From positions 5,708,793 to 5,772,792 of the forward strand of contig OZ025241.1 of the NCBI GenBank assembly GCA_964019155.1: 64,000 bases of DNA, written 5' to 3'. Below, one piece after another: positions 35,133 to 45,903 of the stretch. Position numbers and translations under genes: made by a program. The DNA comes from Osedax fenrisi (taxonomy: Eukaryota > Annelida > Polychaeta > Sabellida > Siboglinidae). The notes below the pieces were generated by a model that worked only from the letters and a program-made list of their open reading frames with translations, was not told the DNA's origin and did not search any database. Numbering within the stretch: the first letter of the stretch is position 1; the number at the start of each line of letters is the position of its first letter.

Positions 35133-35610
35133 CTCGCTTAAGGGGGACAATTTTGCTCTCACGCATAGATTACTATTCCTCAATCCTTATCATGATTCCA
35201 TTATCCTCTATCTCTCCCCTAAATCGAGTTATTCGTTCATCAATCCGTAAAACATATAACCTACGTATTCTAGATAATTCCTCTACTTCCTCATACCTCC
35301 ATAGTTTCCATTTAACAAACGATCCGCTTATATCATACTACTATTGTTCATCCCTTAATCTACTCTTCGAATTGTCACTCCTATTTCTGCCTCTCTAGTA
35401 CAAAGATATTCCCTTCTATCTCTTAGAAACCATGCATCACATCTTCTATCTACCTTTATTATCCATCCCTCAAAAATGAATACTCGGGCACTGAGTTATA
35501 TTGGTCCAAAACTATGGAATTCACATTCTCCCACCCTATATTAGATCCATAAAATCGCATAAAACATTCATGAAATATATACAACAATTGGTATCAGGTT
35601 ACAACCTGTA
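35133..35610 (+). mobile_element. CR1/Rex1-like LINE 3' fragment
   Basis: The frame from about 35136 reads LRGTILLSRIDYYSSILIMI, the LSRLDYCNSLL thumb block with Tyr for Cys, and IRSSIRKTYNLRI. After frameshifts MNTRALSYIGPKLWNSH appears at about 35478, the PKLWNSLP signature. It lacks the RT palm. The left boundary is a (TA)n/(TG)n tract. AATAAATA and (TTGA)n-like sequence at 35785-35835 may be its tail. Confidence 0.7.
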
Positions 35611-36212
35611 ATACTAATATTATTTGTCACTATTATTTTATTTATTAATTTCTGTACGGTTTATTTGATTTTATTTTATTATTAATGGTATTTATTGTTT
35701 TACCTAATCTATTATTTGTATTCTATATATACACTTTTGAGAAATCATTTGATTTATTTAAGTGTATAAATTAACTTACAATAAATAAATATATATGTAT
35801 ATATATACTTAAGTATAAGTAAAGATTGATTGATTTTTTATTTAAAAATTGCAAATATATATTTAATTTATACAATTTAAATATTTTCTAACGATAACAT
35901 ACTATATTAAAAAGAATAATATTCAATTAAACAAATAGTTAATGTAATATAATTGTATAAAATTAAAGTATACTTTACAGATACCATAAAACAAACGATA
36001 AGTAACAATAGAAATTCAATATATTGTTAGGTAAATTAGAAAATAAAGATAATCTTAATCTTTTTAAATAAATTGAAAGCTTCTTATAATTTAATATTTA
36101 AATGATACATTTTAAATATATAATATAAATAAAATATGTTCGAAAAATGAATGAAATATTTTATACTTTTTAATTAAATAATATATGATATTTATTATAA
36201 GTGAATTAAAGC

Positions 36213-36261
<49 letters not shown>

Positions 36262-36269
36262 CAGTAAAG
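35611..36269. other. AT-rich stretch between LINE and Gypsy relics
   Basis: No gene is seen. (TA)n at 36217-36260 abuts the Gypsy gag remnant. Confidence 0.5.
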
Positions 36270-36926
36270 TACCTATATAACCTATACAAATATAGTCTTT
36301 ATAAACTCTGCAACGCTTGGGAGGAAGATGCCATCAAGAAGAAGCTCATCGCCTTCTGGGCTTATCTCGACAAGCACATGTTCCACAACTCGAACTTCTG
36401 GCTCTCGAGAATCAATCTATCTCGATTGAGACAACAACCAGAAGAGTCAATAGATACCTATATGATAACGCTACGAATAGAAGGTCAACGATACGAATTC
36501 CGTGACTCTACGAAAGTAAGGCAACGCCTCACATAATAACTCGTGATAGCAGTTCACGACTCCATCGTGCATGACTGCATGTTATCCCAGGACAAATCGA
36601 TGTCCTTTGAATCGGCCATAAACCATGTAAGAATACATGGGGCCAAGCTCGCAGATATTGCCTCCTTCCGGCAACCCCAATAACGCGATACGGCAAACCT
36701 CGTTACACATAAGCACAATGCCCTACGACGTAACCACACATCTCCCACACATCCACTCAACACACACCCGTACGTCTACATGTCCCAACTGTACTAATAG
36801 TCGTAAGTCCTGCCCAGCACGAACCTCTAAGTGCCGTAACTGCAACCGCGAAGGACACTTGGCAGCTAAATATCGTTCTCAATAGAATTCAAACCAGTCC
36901 AGGCACCACCACGACGTCAACACGAG
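36270..36926 (+). pseudogene. Ty3/Gypsy-like retrotransposon gag remnant
   Basis: A frame with several stops reads AIKKKLIAFWAYLDKHMF near 36340, SRLRQQPEESIDTYMITLR near 36420 (the R.Q..GES.D.F...L capsid block) and LSQDKSMSFESAINHVRIHG near 36610. In another frame (36780-36880) come CPNCTNSRKSCPA and CRNCNREGHLAAKY, a double zinc knuckle whose last Cys is Tyr. These are typical of Mag-like Gypsy gag. No LTR is seen on the left, where (TA)n begins. The rest of the element resumes at 53457, beyond 16.5 kb of inserted LINE DNA. Dead. Confidence 0.75.
36911..36926 (+). repeat. 16-bp target-site duplication, left copy
   Basis: ACGACGTCAACACGAG is repeated exactly at 53457-53472. Both copies are embedded in Gypsy-derived sequence in the same orientation, and the DNA between them is LINE sequence plus later insertions. 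Confidence 0.85.
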
Positions 36927-37095
36927 TGGTACGATATATCTGCCTTCACGAGGTGTACTGCGTCCATCCGAAGAATGGCGAAAAGAGAATTCCCCTCGGC
37001 AAGACCAGTCTCGGGCCCAAAGCTCGGATGGACTGCCGCCCCCCCCCCTACACACGGACACGTTTTTCTGCCCGGACAAGCGACCTCAGCCTACT

Positions 37096-37294
37096 TGCTC
37101 CGGCTTCTACTGATCCGCGCTGGGACATCGAGCCGAACCCAGGCCCCGCCTGCCACGCTTGCAACCAAATGCTCCGACCCTCACATGCCTTCCTCACCTA
37201 CTCCAACTGCGACACCGCCTCCCACAAGCAAGAATGCTGCAGTGGTATTAAGCGTGCCGCGCTACAGAGTGATACGTGGTTATGCATTGCTTGA
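37096..37294 (+). pseudogene. 2A-like peptide and PHD-like finger 1 of LINE copy A
   Basis: The codons at 37124-37147 give DIEPNPGP, matching the ribosome-skipping consensus D(V/I)ExNPGP. Just upstream, in the frame one base away, 37098-37124 reads LLRLLLIRAG, the Leu-rich lead usual for 2A. One missing base at about 37122-37124 explains the split. Immediately after the motif comes ACHACNQ, then NCDTASHKQECC and TWLC, a C-x2-C...C-x4-H-x3-C...W-x-C pattern of PHD type. Copy C at 46113 has the same order, so the arrangement belongs to the family. The frame ends at 37294. Confidence 0.7.
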
Positions 37295-37414
37295 GGAGGT
37301 GCTCAGCCGATCAGCCGTCCCAATAGCCGTACTGCCCAGAACGCTGTTGTCCTCGTTGGTCAAATCGTCAGTGCGTCGCCAGCCGCTAATCTACAAGGCG
37401 GCCCGAAACGCTCC

Positions 37415-38443
37415 TGCCTGGTATGTGACTGCTCGACCCGGCCTTCGATACGTCCGCTCATCTGCACAGGATGCTTGCACGAATGCCACAAGAGCTGCTC
37501 GAGTCTCTCAAGAACGGAACAGGAGATGTACATCTTGGCTGGTTTCTGGAGATGCGAGAACAGCTCGGTGAAGCGCCACAGCCCCGGTATCACCAGAGAT
37601 CCATCTAATACAACAGGCGCGGTGCGAATGGCGGATGTAAAGTTGCGGTCTTGGCTAAGCATTTCGCAGTGGAATGCAAATGGAATTAAGACAAATATGG
37701 TTGAGCTAGAGGAGAAGGTTCGGCGATTGGAGATTGATATCATCATGATCCAGGAGTCGAAACTACGGTCTTTGGACAAGGATCCGAGGATCTCTGGGTA
37801 TTTCACCGTTCGCAAGGACAGAGATGTGGGCATGGGATGGGGACTCGTCTCCTTTATCAAGGAGGACATCCCTTTCATCGCAGTAAATCATTCTCATGGC
37901 CTACCCGACTCCAAACTCGAAGCGCTCATCATCGATCTCAATCCAGCCACACTTCACCGCATGACTTGCGTCAACGTCTACAGGCCTCCTTCTAGGAGAG
38001 CGCATCAGGTACAGGACTTCAGCACCTCGGAACTCCCAACGGCCCAGAACATCATCATAGGGGGTGACCTCAATGTGCACGCTAGTTCTTGGGATCAGTG
38101 GCAACCCGAAGACGAGATGGGCGCGAAGCTAGAGGACTGGATGGCGGATAACGACTTCGGTATCGTAAACGATGGTTCTGCAACGAAAGTTAACGCCGGC
38201 ACAGGCTGTCGAAGCGCACCATACGTCACCATGGTCAACAATTTTTGGCTGGATAAGGTAGAATGGAGCACCATAGAGTGCATGGGCTCCGACCACCTCC
38301 CAATTATTATAACCGTGGACTGTCCCCTATCAACGATGAAACCACCCCCGATCACAGAACGTCGATGGAACTGGGCCAAAGCCGATTTCGAAGGTTTTTC
38401 TAGGGATGTCGAAGTCTCTGTTATGACCACCCACTCCACATAG
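37415..38443 (+). pseudogene. PHD-like finger 2 plus APE endonuclease, LINE copy A
   Basis: This one frame is open from finger 2 to the end of the endonuclease. The finger reads CLVCDC, then CTGCLHECHKSC, then FWRC. The endonuclease has the expected order: SISQWNANGI (N), IIMIQESKLR (E), GWGLVSFIKEDIPF, VNVYRPPS, IIIGGDLNVHASSWDQW (D, N), FGIVNDGSAT and MGSDHLPIII (SDH). All usual catalytic residues are visible, so this domain may be intact although the element is not. Afterward RRWNWAKADFEGFS leads to a stop at 38441-38443. The endonuclease would nick the target DNA for target-primed reverse transcription. Confidence 0.82.
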
Positions 38444-38925
38444 CCACAGCCTCATTAGATGCTAGGATGAGGTATCTGAACGAGGTCATCCTAAGTGCAG
38501 CAAAGGTGAACATCGGCAAGGTGAAGGCCACGACGAACGACAAGGAGTGGATGAGCAGGGAAATAAGAGACGCAATAAGGACGCGTAACCACCTCAGAAG
38601 AGACATCGTGGTAAACTGAAGGGAATGGGTCAGTGCATGCCGAAAGGTTCAGCTGTTGATTCGCACCAGCAAAGAGGACAGATGGCGGGAATTCATTTCC
38701 AGCGCCGACCTCAGCGCAAATCCCAATGAAATCTGGTCGACTATCAAATCGCTGAGCGGAAAGTGCGCATCGAGCATAAGGAACGAGACGATTATGCACA
38801 ATGGCAAGAGCTAACCTACCAGCAAGGCAAAGGCCGATGCATGCATGCGGAGGTACGCGGCTGTTATCCGGTTGAACATCCCCAAGCCGGAACGCCGAAA
38901 GAACACCGTGCGCTAGAGCGGCTTG

Positions 38926-39379
38926 AAAAATATAAAATTTTCAGATAATTTATCGTTTCAGTGAAATAATATTAGAAAACATGTAATATAATTCAATACA
39001 AAAAAAATTAACTTAATTCGTAAAATATTGAATAGTCAATATGACTTTCAATTTTAACATAGGATTGATAGGAAATCTATTAATGGAGTACATACAAAAT
39101 TAATTCAATACATTTTTTAATATACTAAAATATATCATATTAATGAATTTTGTCATAAGATATATATATACTAGAATGAAATATTATTAACAGAATAGCA
39201 GACATTTTTTTTTTTAAATAATAATTTCTTTATAATTTTATCAATTCTAGGATTGAACTTTTTATGTTTATTATTTATCGAATATTTTTTGTTTTTTGTT
39301 TTTAATCAAAAATAAAATTCAGATCAAGTTTATTATATTCTTAATAAATGTATAATATATATTTACTATATATGATTAT
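38926..39379. other. AT-rich flank of RTE insertion (left)
   Basis: Plain AT-rich DNA between GC-rich LINE copy A and the RTE element. With 42903-43106 it replaces the RT-coding part of copy A. No inverted termini were found, so its origin is unresolved. Confidence 0.5.
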
Positions 39380-42300
39380 TATAATATATATAAGGGGAGT
39401 AGGGGAGAGTAGTGGTGAATCACATTCTTTGCCTACTGCTGCCTTCTATTCATAATAAGGGTTAGGTATAGAATGCACCATTTTCTCTTCCAACTATCTT
39501 TGTCGGCTCCTCGTGCCACTCCCTGGAAACCACTTCAGCAAGTGGGCTAAGACAAATGATGGGAGAATACCTGCACTGTATTCGAGCGGAAGAGTTACTA
39601 GTTAACCAACGGTTAAGAGCGGATGAAGATTTAATATCTCAACGGTCAAGTGCACATCGTATAGCCAATCTATCATAAACCATAGTTACGCTGATGCGAA
39701 TAGTCTGGAGAGGAGACAGGCACCGCTAGACTCTTAATGCCTGGAGTAAGAACACATGACAATTACAAATATAAAACATTCAATGCCGGATCGGCCGAGC
39801 CCCGGAATAACAACGCCCGCGCATCCCATCGGTAAATCCCAGGATGGATGTGATAAATCGACTACTGGATTGAATAATATATTAACAACACAACATAAAA
39901 CAACACAACGAACGACAAAGACAATTAATAAACGAAGAATACAACTAGCAACGAATATTACAACGATAGGAACATGGAATGTTCGTACGCTTAACGGAGT
40001 AGGAAAAATCCAAGAACTAACGAGAGAACTTGATCGCTATAGATGGGATATTATTGGACTTGCTGAGACACGATGGAAAAACTCTGGTGAAGTAATAACA
40101 GACGAAGGTCATAAAATTGTCTATAGTGGACAAGAAAAATACCATCAACAAGGAGTAGCTTTTATCGTTAGAAAAGAGCTTACCACATCGATCCTCAATT
40201 ACAGCACAGTTTCCAGCAGAATTATATCAATAAGATTAGCTTCACAGCCAGTAAATATGACTATCATTCAGATTTATGCTCCTACAAGCGATTATAATGA
40301 CGAAGATATCGAAGTTTTTTATGAAGATATAGAACAAACAATGGCAGCGGTACATAAAAAAGACTTACTGATTATACAAGGTGATTGGAACGCAATAGTA
40401 GGTGATGCAAATAAAGATTGGAGTAATGCTGTAGGAAAATTTGCGCTCGGGAAAACAAACCCAAGAGGCATCAGACTTCTCGAATTTGCTACCAAACATA
40501 ATTTTACACTTTCTAACACACTTCACCCGCAAAAAGATTCAAGAAAAGCTACGTGGCACTCGCCAAATGGTCGTACCCATAACCAAATTGATTATATTCT
40601 AGCACCATTGAGATTCAAATCAAGTATACACATGTCCTCAACTAGAACATACCCTGGAGCTGTAATAAACAGTGACCACGACCTTGTTCTCTGTAACATG
40701 AGACTGAAACTACGATCACAAAAAATGAAGAAAAGCAATAGAATACGATATGATCTAGAAAAATTTAATAATGCAACTATAAGCCTACAGTACAAAGAAG
40801 ATTTGAAATCGAAGCTATCAGACATCAATATTAATGAAATATCAACTGACAATGCATATACGCAAATCTCACAGTCATTAACAAGTACAGCAGAAAATGT
40901 TCTAGGAAAATACAGAATAAAAAAGCAACCTTGGATAACTGATGAGATTTTAACGCTATGTGATAAAAGAAGAAGTCTAAAATCAACCAAACATCAGAGT
41001 ACTGAACATGCAGAAGAATATAAACGAGTCCACAACCTTATTAGAAGAAGTATGAAAGAGAAAAAAGAAGATTGGCTTAAATCCCAATGTAATTCAATTG
41101 ACCACGACCTAAAAAGAGGTGTTCATAGCAAGAGAGCGTATAACACGATAAAAGCAATCACTAACTCTATAGACAGGAAAATGTCAAATATTGAAGATGC
41201 TAACGGAGTACCAATAGAAGATGATAGTGCAAGATTAGAAAGATGGACGGAATATTGCAGAGATTTATATAACTACCCAATTAAAACTGATCAATCTAAG
41301 TTACATAATACTCGAGAAGAAAATGAAGAACAACCATTACCCATATTAAAAGAAGAAGTAATCAATGCCATAAGAACCTTGAAAAATGGTAAGTCACCAG
41401 GTATTGATAATGTGCCAGGTGAACTTATCAAAGGAGGAGGTGAGGCACTATACGATATACTTACCAAGCTATGTCAGAAAATCTGGTCTACAAACCAATG
41501 GCCTGAAGCATGGACGACTTCTTTAATTATACCTATTCCAAAGAAAGGCGATCTCAAAAAATGTTCAAACTATCGTACTATAAGTCTTATCAGTCACACG
41601 AGCAAAATTTTATTACGGATCATACTGAATCGCTTAACACCACAAGCAGAAGATATTCTGGCTGATGAACAAGCAGGTTTTAGAAAGGATCGCAGTACAA
41701 CAGAACAAATTTTGAATTGCAGAATATTAATGGAAAAACATATTGATCATCAACGACAAGTCTACCACAATTTCATCGATTTCAAGAAAGCCTTCGATAG
41801 AGTATGGCATGATGGTTTGTGGAATGTGATGTCTGAATTTGGGATAGGCAACGACTTGGTAAAAATCATAAAGTCACTCTACGAATCAGCAAAAAGCGCA
41901 GTACTATTGAACAACCAGATAGGAACTAAGTTCGATACGACAGTAGGAGTTAGACAAGGCTGCTTACTATCGCCAGTTCTATTCAATATATTTCTAGAAA
42001 AAATAATGCAAGACTCTCTAGTAGATCAATCGTCAAGTATAGCAATAGGAGGAAGAAAAATCAACAACTTAAGATTCGCTGATGATATAGATCTCATCGC
42101 TGGTTCAGAAAGTGAGTTGCAATCCCTCACAGATTCTCTAGAAAAAGCTTCGACATCATACGGTATGGAAATTAACCATGAAAAAAGTAAAATTCTTGTA
42201 AATGGAGATCATTCAACACCACCTGTGATCACTATGTACGGCAAACAACTTGAAAATGTTCAAAATTTCAAATATCTGGGAGCAATGCTAACCGACACCG

Positions 42301-42889
42301 GAAATTCAAAGAAAGAAATCCAAATAAGACTAGCGACAGCAGTTACAGCCCTTGTGAAATTGGAGAAGATCTGGCGTAGTGGAGAAATTGATTTCAAACT
42401 TAAATACAGACTCTACATCTCTCTAGTTATTTCAACATTGTTGTACGGATGCGAAAGCTGGACCTTACTAGAATAATCTAAAAAGAAGATACGTAGTTTC
42501 GAATCAAAAGCACACAGACGACTTTTAAATATTAGCTATAAACAAAGAAAAACTAATATATTTGTAAGCAATGAAATTAATAAAAAAGTCGGCCCATATG
42601 TACCACTTCTGGATATTATCATGAGAAGAAAAATGACCAAATTCGGACATATAACTCGTCACGATTCGTTAGCTAATACTATTCTTCATGGATATGTCGA
42701 AGGTGAGAGGAAAAGAGGAAGACCTAAAAGAAATTGGATGAATGATATATTCGAATTTTCCCATCTTTCTCTTAGGCAACTTTTAGATATTGCAAAAGAT
42801 CGTTCGAAATGGAGAAAGTTGTGCTATTCATTATCATGTGTTCCCCCTACGATGGCGACGTCACGGGACTAAGTAACTAAGTAAGTAAG
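39380..42889 (+). mobile_element. RTE-like LINE, nearly intact
   Basis: TATATATGATTAT (13 bp) occurs at 39367-39379 and again at 42890-42902, which is a credible target-site duplication bracketing the element. The 5' UTR (39380-39755) is followed by one long endonuclease-RT frame. The 3' end is a short run of TAAG units (42871-42889), the kind of simple 3' tail seen in RTE elements. There is no RNase H and no separate ORF1, as is usual for RTE. One in-frame stop is the only obvious defect, so the copy is the youngest-looking LINE here. Confidence 0.85.
39756..42872 (+). CDS. RTE-type endonuclease-reverse transcriptase with one in-frame stop
   Basis: 906 codons run to TAA at 42474-42476, and the same frame continues to 42872, giving about 1,038 codons in all. 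Residues 70-316 are an APE endonuclease: TIGTWNVRTL, GLAETRW (E104), IIQGDWNAIVGD (D210, N212), HNQIDYIL and NSDHDLVL (D307-H308). RT follows: LKNGKSPGIDNVPGELI (about 542), IIPIPKKGDL, CSNYRTISLI, DEQAGFRKDRSTTEQ, NFIDFKKAFDRVWHDGLW (motif A, D675), GVRQGCLLSPVLFNIF (motif B), LRFADDIDLI (FADD, D776-D777), MEINHEKSKIL and FKYLGAMLT. After the stop come RSFESKAHRRLL and GRPKRNWMNDI, the conserved RTE C-terminus. The protein is akin to what databases label craniofacial development protein 2-like. The ATG at 39756 is the first in frame; the N-terminal 65 residues are not conserved in type. Confidence 0.88.
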
Positions 42890-42902
42890 TATATATGATT
42901 AT

Positions 42903-43106
42903 AAAAAAAAATGTGTTCAAATATTTTGGAACAATTTTAATTTTAATGATTTCTATAGAAAAAATAAATATTTCAAGGAAAGATGAATAACAAATTTCTA
43001 GGACCTAGTCAATTTTTTTTTTTTTAACAATAATATAATTTTAATTATCATTGAGATGACCGCAATAAAATTTTTTTTATATTATATTTTTTATATATTA
43101 TTTTTA
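42903..43106. other. AT-rich flank of RTE insertion (right)
   Basis: AT-rich DNA with poly(T)/poly(A) runs. It ends where LINE copy A resumes at CGTTCC (43107). Confidence 0.5.
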
Positions 43107-44216
43107 CGTTCCTTGTTTGCTTCCCCTGTAAAGCACAGATGGAAGAATAGGAACAGCTTCAGTTGCATGGGCAAGGCCGAGTGCGAAGAAGTAGGTCTTG
43201 ACGAGATTCCCCGCGAGATATTTCAGAAATGGCACCTCCCACAGTGGAAATGGGACAATTCTCCGTTGTGGTCGGTCAGGACTTCATTGGTGTGCGGCTC
43301 CTCGAAGAAGAACAGCATTGTGGAACTTCTGGCGGACGCGATTCGGTCCATAAACGACGCAGGAACCCTAGAACTGACTATCTACACAGATGGTTCTGAA
43401 GTCGGCGGCATCGCTTTCGGAGGCAGTGCGGCGATCGTCACGGAGGGTCCTCCGAAGAACCCCACGCTCATCGATTATGTATCAAAGAAGGGTAATCGCT
43501 GGACATCCTCGTACGAAACCGAGGTCGATGCCCTTCTGCTGTCCACGGAATTCCTGGACGCGAGCGAACCTGTGGGTATATCAATGATTTGCACGGACAG
43601 CCAGGCTGCGTTAAATGCGCTGAAAGGTTCCGAGAAGACCGATGAAAAGGGCCTCGCCCAACTAAGAGCATGTCTTGCAAGGCTCCGGTCCCCGGTCATT
43701 CTGCAATGGGTACCAGATCACTGCGGGCTAGTGGGCAATGAATGGGCCTACAAAGCAGTAGGGGAGTCGGCGATCTCGACAGATATGTCCTTGCCTAACC
43801 TCGATGGGATCTCCTTCCAATCGGCCAAGGCGCTCATCAAGCGCGAAATCGTCGACCCGCCCACCAGCCACATAAGGACTAAAGCTGTCTTCGACGGATC
43901 CAGCAACTCTGACCCTCTTTCCAGAGCCGATGCTGTTCTCATTGCGCAGCTCCGCAGCGGTCACTGCCATACACTTGCAGCCTACAGAAGCGTCGTGGAC
44001 GCAAACTTATCGCCAACCTGCCCTTATTGCGAAGCGGACCATGAAACTCTCGAGCACTGGATTCAGGAATGCCCGGCGACGGCCGTAAAACGTATTCGTG
44101 TGTTTGGGGGGACGGCACCCCAACTATCAGTCATGGTATCAAACACAAGGGCTGTTCTTGCGTTCGCACATGGACTTTGGTCCATGTGACGCCATCCTGC
44201 CGCCAATAACAACAAC
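43107..44216 (+). mobile_element. I/R1-group LINE copy A, RNase H and 3' end
   Basis: The frame (stop at 44187-44189) has RSLFASPVKHRWKN, then an RNase H domain (IYTDGSEVGG, SYETEVDALLL, MICTDSQAALNAL, WVPDHCGLVGNEWAYKA) and a CCHC end (CPYCEADHETLEHWIQEC). The last catalytic Asp of NEWAD is Tyr here, and VPGH is VPDH, so RNase H is probably inactive. The upstream 17 codons from an ATG at 43056 come from the AT-rich insert. RT is missing. Divergence from copies B and C is about that of copy A's endonuclease, so both parts of A probably form one subfamily. The 3' tail is CAATAACAACAAC (44204-44216). Confidence 0.85.
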
Positions 44217-45868
44217 CTATTTCGGTCTGGAGCAAGAACCACCGCATAACCCTTAACACGGCAAAGTGTGAGGTGTCTTTCTTCTCCTCAAGTCTGAAAG
44301 AGGCCTCATGGTCTCCGAGTTTGACATTGAATGGTCAACCCTTCCGAGTAAATAAGACTCCTACCTTCCTGGGAGTGACGTTCGATAGAACGCTCACGTT
44401 TCGACCACAGGTAGAGGCAGTGAAGTCAAAGACGCTCGGAAGAATCAAGATTCTGTCGTCCCTGGCCTCCAAAGAGTGGGGCTGGGACAGAAGTTACCTA
44501 ACTAGGGTATATAAGGCCACAATCGGTAGTGTTTTACACTACTGTGGAGCAGCATGGCAGCCCTGGTTAGCAAATACAAATCGGCAGATCCTTGAACGGG
44601 TCAATAACAGAGCGCTGAGGTCAATCACGGGACAGACCTCAGACACTCCCATAGAATGCCTACGCACGGAGGCTAAGGCCCTCTCTTTTGTTGCTAGCAT
44701 GCGCAGGAACTGTGCGATAGCCTGGGAGAAGTCGGCTAGAGTCCATGCTAGTAACCCAAGACGGTCTCTCCATGCAGCTCCTGTCCATCACAGGTGGAAG
44801 AACAGGAGTTGCTTTAGCGATCTGGCGAAAGAAATCTGTGGTAATATTGGCCTGGAGGACCATCCAAGAGAGCCGTTCCTATATAATCGTAAACCACCCT
44901 GGTTGTGGGGCAGAGGTAAGTTGTGGCGAGTTAAATCGCTCCTAGCTAAGGGGGGCAAGACGCTCCGAAGCCAGGAAGCACTGCTAGAAGACTCGCTACA
45001 GACTATTGCAGCAGCGGGCTCCCAAAGGGTGACCATTTACACGGACGGGTCCGCGGAGAGTGGTCACTCTTGTGGGGGTAGCGCTGCGGTGGTCACGTCA
45101 GGCTCTGCATCTGCCCCAATCCACATCACCACCAGAACACAGAAGGGCAGTCGTTGGACGTCATCGTTCGAGACGGAAGTGGCGGCATTGAACTTGGCCA
45201 TCAAGTGGCTTGCCGACGAAGATGGCAGGTTTGATCCCGTCATGGTGTGCTCGGACAGCCAGTCTTTGATGTTGGCGTTGGAGGGCTCAGGCAAGTCGGA
45301 TAAGGCAGGAGTCGCGGAAGTCCGACGTGGCCTGTTCTCTCTAAACCGGGAGGTCCTGCTTCAGTGGGTTCCCGGTCACTGCGGACTGATTGGCAACGAA
45401 TGGGCGGATGACGCTGCGAACAGTGCGTGGTCTAGTGCGCCCACTACCTCTACGTCGTTGGCAGGAAGGATTACCTTCGAGGCTGCCAAGGCTATTGTGA
45501 AAAGAGAGGTGGTGGACGTAGAGATCACGCATAGCAGAACAAAGGCCGTCTATTGCGACACCAGGAGCGACGAGCCTCTGACGAGAAGAGAGGCGGTGTT
45601 GCTAGCCCAGTTGCGCAGTGGCCACTGCAGAAGCCTAGCGGCCTACCGCAACATCATCGACGCGAACTCGACAGCGATGTGCCCTTACTGTGAAGAAGAG
45701 TTCGAGACCCTAGAGCACTGGCTCCAGGAATGCCCGGCTACCCGGAGGAGGAGGATCCGATGTTTCGGGGGGGCGGCACCCCCTCTCTCAGTCTTGGTGT
45801 CAGCACCAAGGGCTGTTCTGGCGTTCTGCCGCGGAGTCATATCCGCGTAACGCCCGTATGCCGCTCCC

Positions 45869-45903
<35 letters not shown>
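44217..45903 (+). mobile_element. I/R1-group LINE copy B, 5'-truncated, with (CAA)12 tail
   Basis: It follows copy A's tail without spacer and starts inside the RT thumb. After the coding part come CGCCCGTATGCCGCTCC and (CAA)12 (45868-45903), which defines the family's 3' tail. Copy C begins right after it, so A, B and C are head to tail. Confidence 0.85.
44222..45850 (+). CDS. LINE copy B: RT thumb, RNase H, CCHC (open frame)
   Basis: This frame is open from the truncation point to TAA at 45848-45850, with no native start; numbering here is from the GTG at 44273. Upstream SKNHRITLNTAKCEV and residues 1-120 (PTFLGVTFDRTLTF, LHYCGAAWQPWL, NNRALRSITG) are RT thumb. RNase H spans about 253-385 with D258 (IYTDGSAESG), E302 (FETEVAALNLAI), D328 (VCSDSQSLML), H369 (VPGHCGLIGNEW) and D379. 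The CCHC end has C470, C473, H482 and C487 (CPYCEEEFETLEHWLQEC). All five RNase H positions are kept. It lacks endonuclease and RT palm, so it cannot move by itself. Confidence 0.85.
   Translation, partial: SVWSKNHRITLNTAKCEVSFFSSSLKEASWSPSLTLNGQPFRVNKTPTFLGVTFDRTLTFRPQVEAVKSKTLGRIKILSSLASKEWGWDRSYLTRVYKATIGSVLHYCGAAWQPWLANTNRQILERVNNRALRSITGQTSDTPIECLRTEAKALSFVASMRRNCAIAWEKSARVHASNPRRSLHAAPVHHRWKNRSCFSDLAKEICGNIGLEDHPREPFLYNRKPPWLWGRGKLWRVKSLLAKGGKTLRSQEALLEDSLQTIAAAGSQRVTIYTDGSAESGHSCGGSAAVVTSGSASAPIHITTRTQKGSRWTSSFETEVAALNLAIKWLADEDGRFDPVMVCSDSQSLMLALEGSGKSDKAGVAEVRRGLFSLNREVLLQWVPGHCGLIGNEWADDAANSAWSSAPTTSTSLAGRITFEAAKAIVKREVVDVEITHSRTKAVYCDTRSDEPLTRREAVLLAQLRSGHCRSLAAYRNIIDANSTAMCPYCEEEFETLEHWLQECPATRRRRIRCFGGAAPPLSVLVSAPRAVLAFCRGVISA

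Larger units (their letters stand above)
36927..38925 (+). mobile_element. I/R1-group LINE copy A, 5' part (2A, PHD x2, EN, RT start)
   Basis: It starts directly at the target duplication. The 5' region matches 45904 onward (GCAAGACCAG and neighbours), so this looks like a full-length 5' end. The order is 2A-like motif (37124-37147), PHD-like finger 1 (37148-37290), finger 2 (37415-37570), APE endonuclease (about 37640-38340), and the linker toward RT (38445-38925, reading SLDARM, EWMSREIRDAIRTRNHLRRD, NEIWSTIKSLSGK in a third frame). It breaks off in the linker where AT-rich DNA begins. Base composition is clearly GC-richer than the window. Frameshifts separate 2A, finger 1, finger 2/EN and linker. 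Confidence 0.85.

Noticed and set aside
37360..37878. Minus-strand 172-codon frame
   Set aside because: Antisense to LINE copy A finger 2 and endonuclease. No recognised protein.
39394..39425. GGGGAGTAGGGGAGAG as an end of the GGGGAA TIR clan
   Set aside because: Lacks the AAAGT continuation, has no matching inverse end, and lies in the RTE 5' UTR.
40592..40990. Minus-strand 132-codon frame
   Set aside because: Antisense to the intact RTE endonuclease-RT frame.
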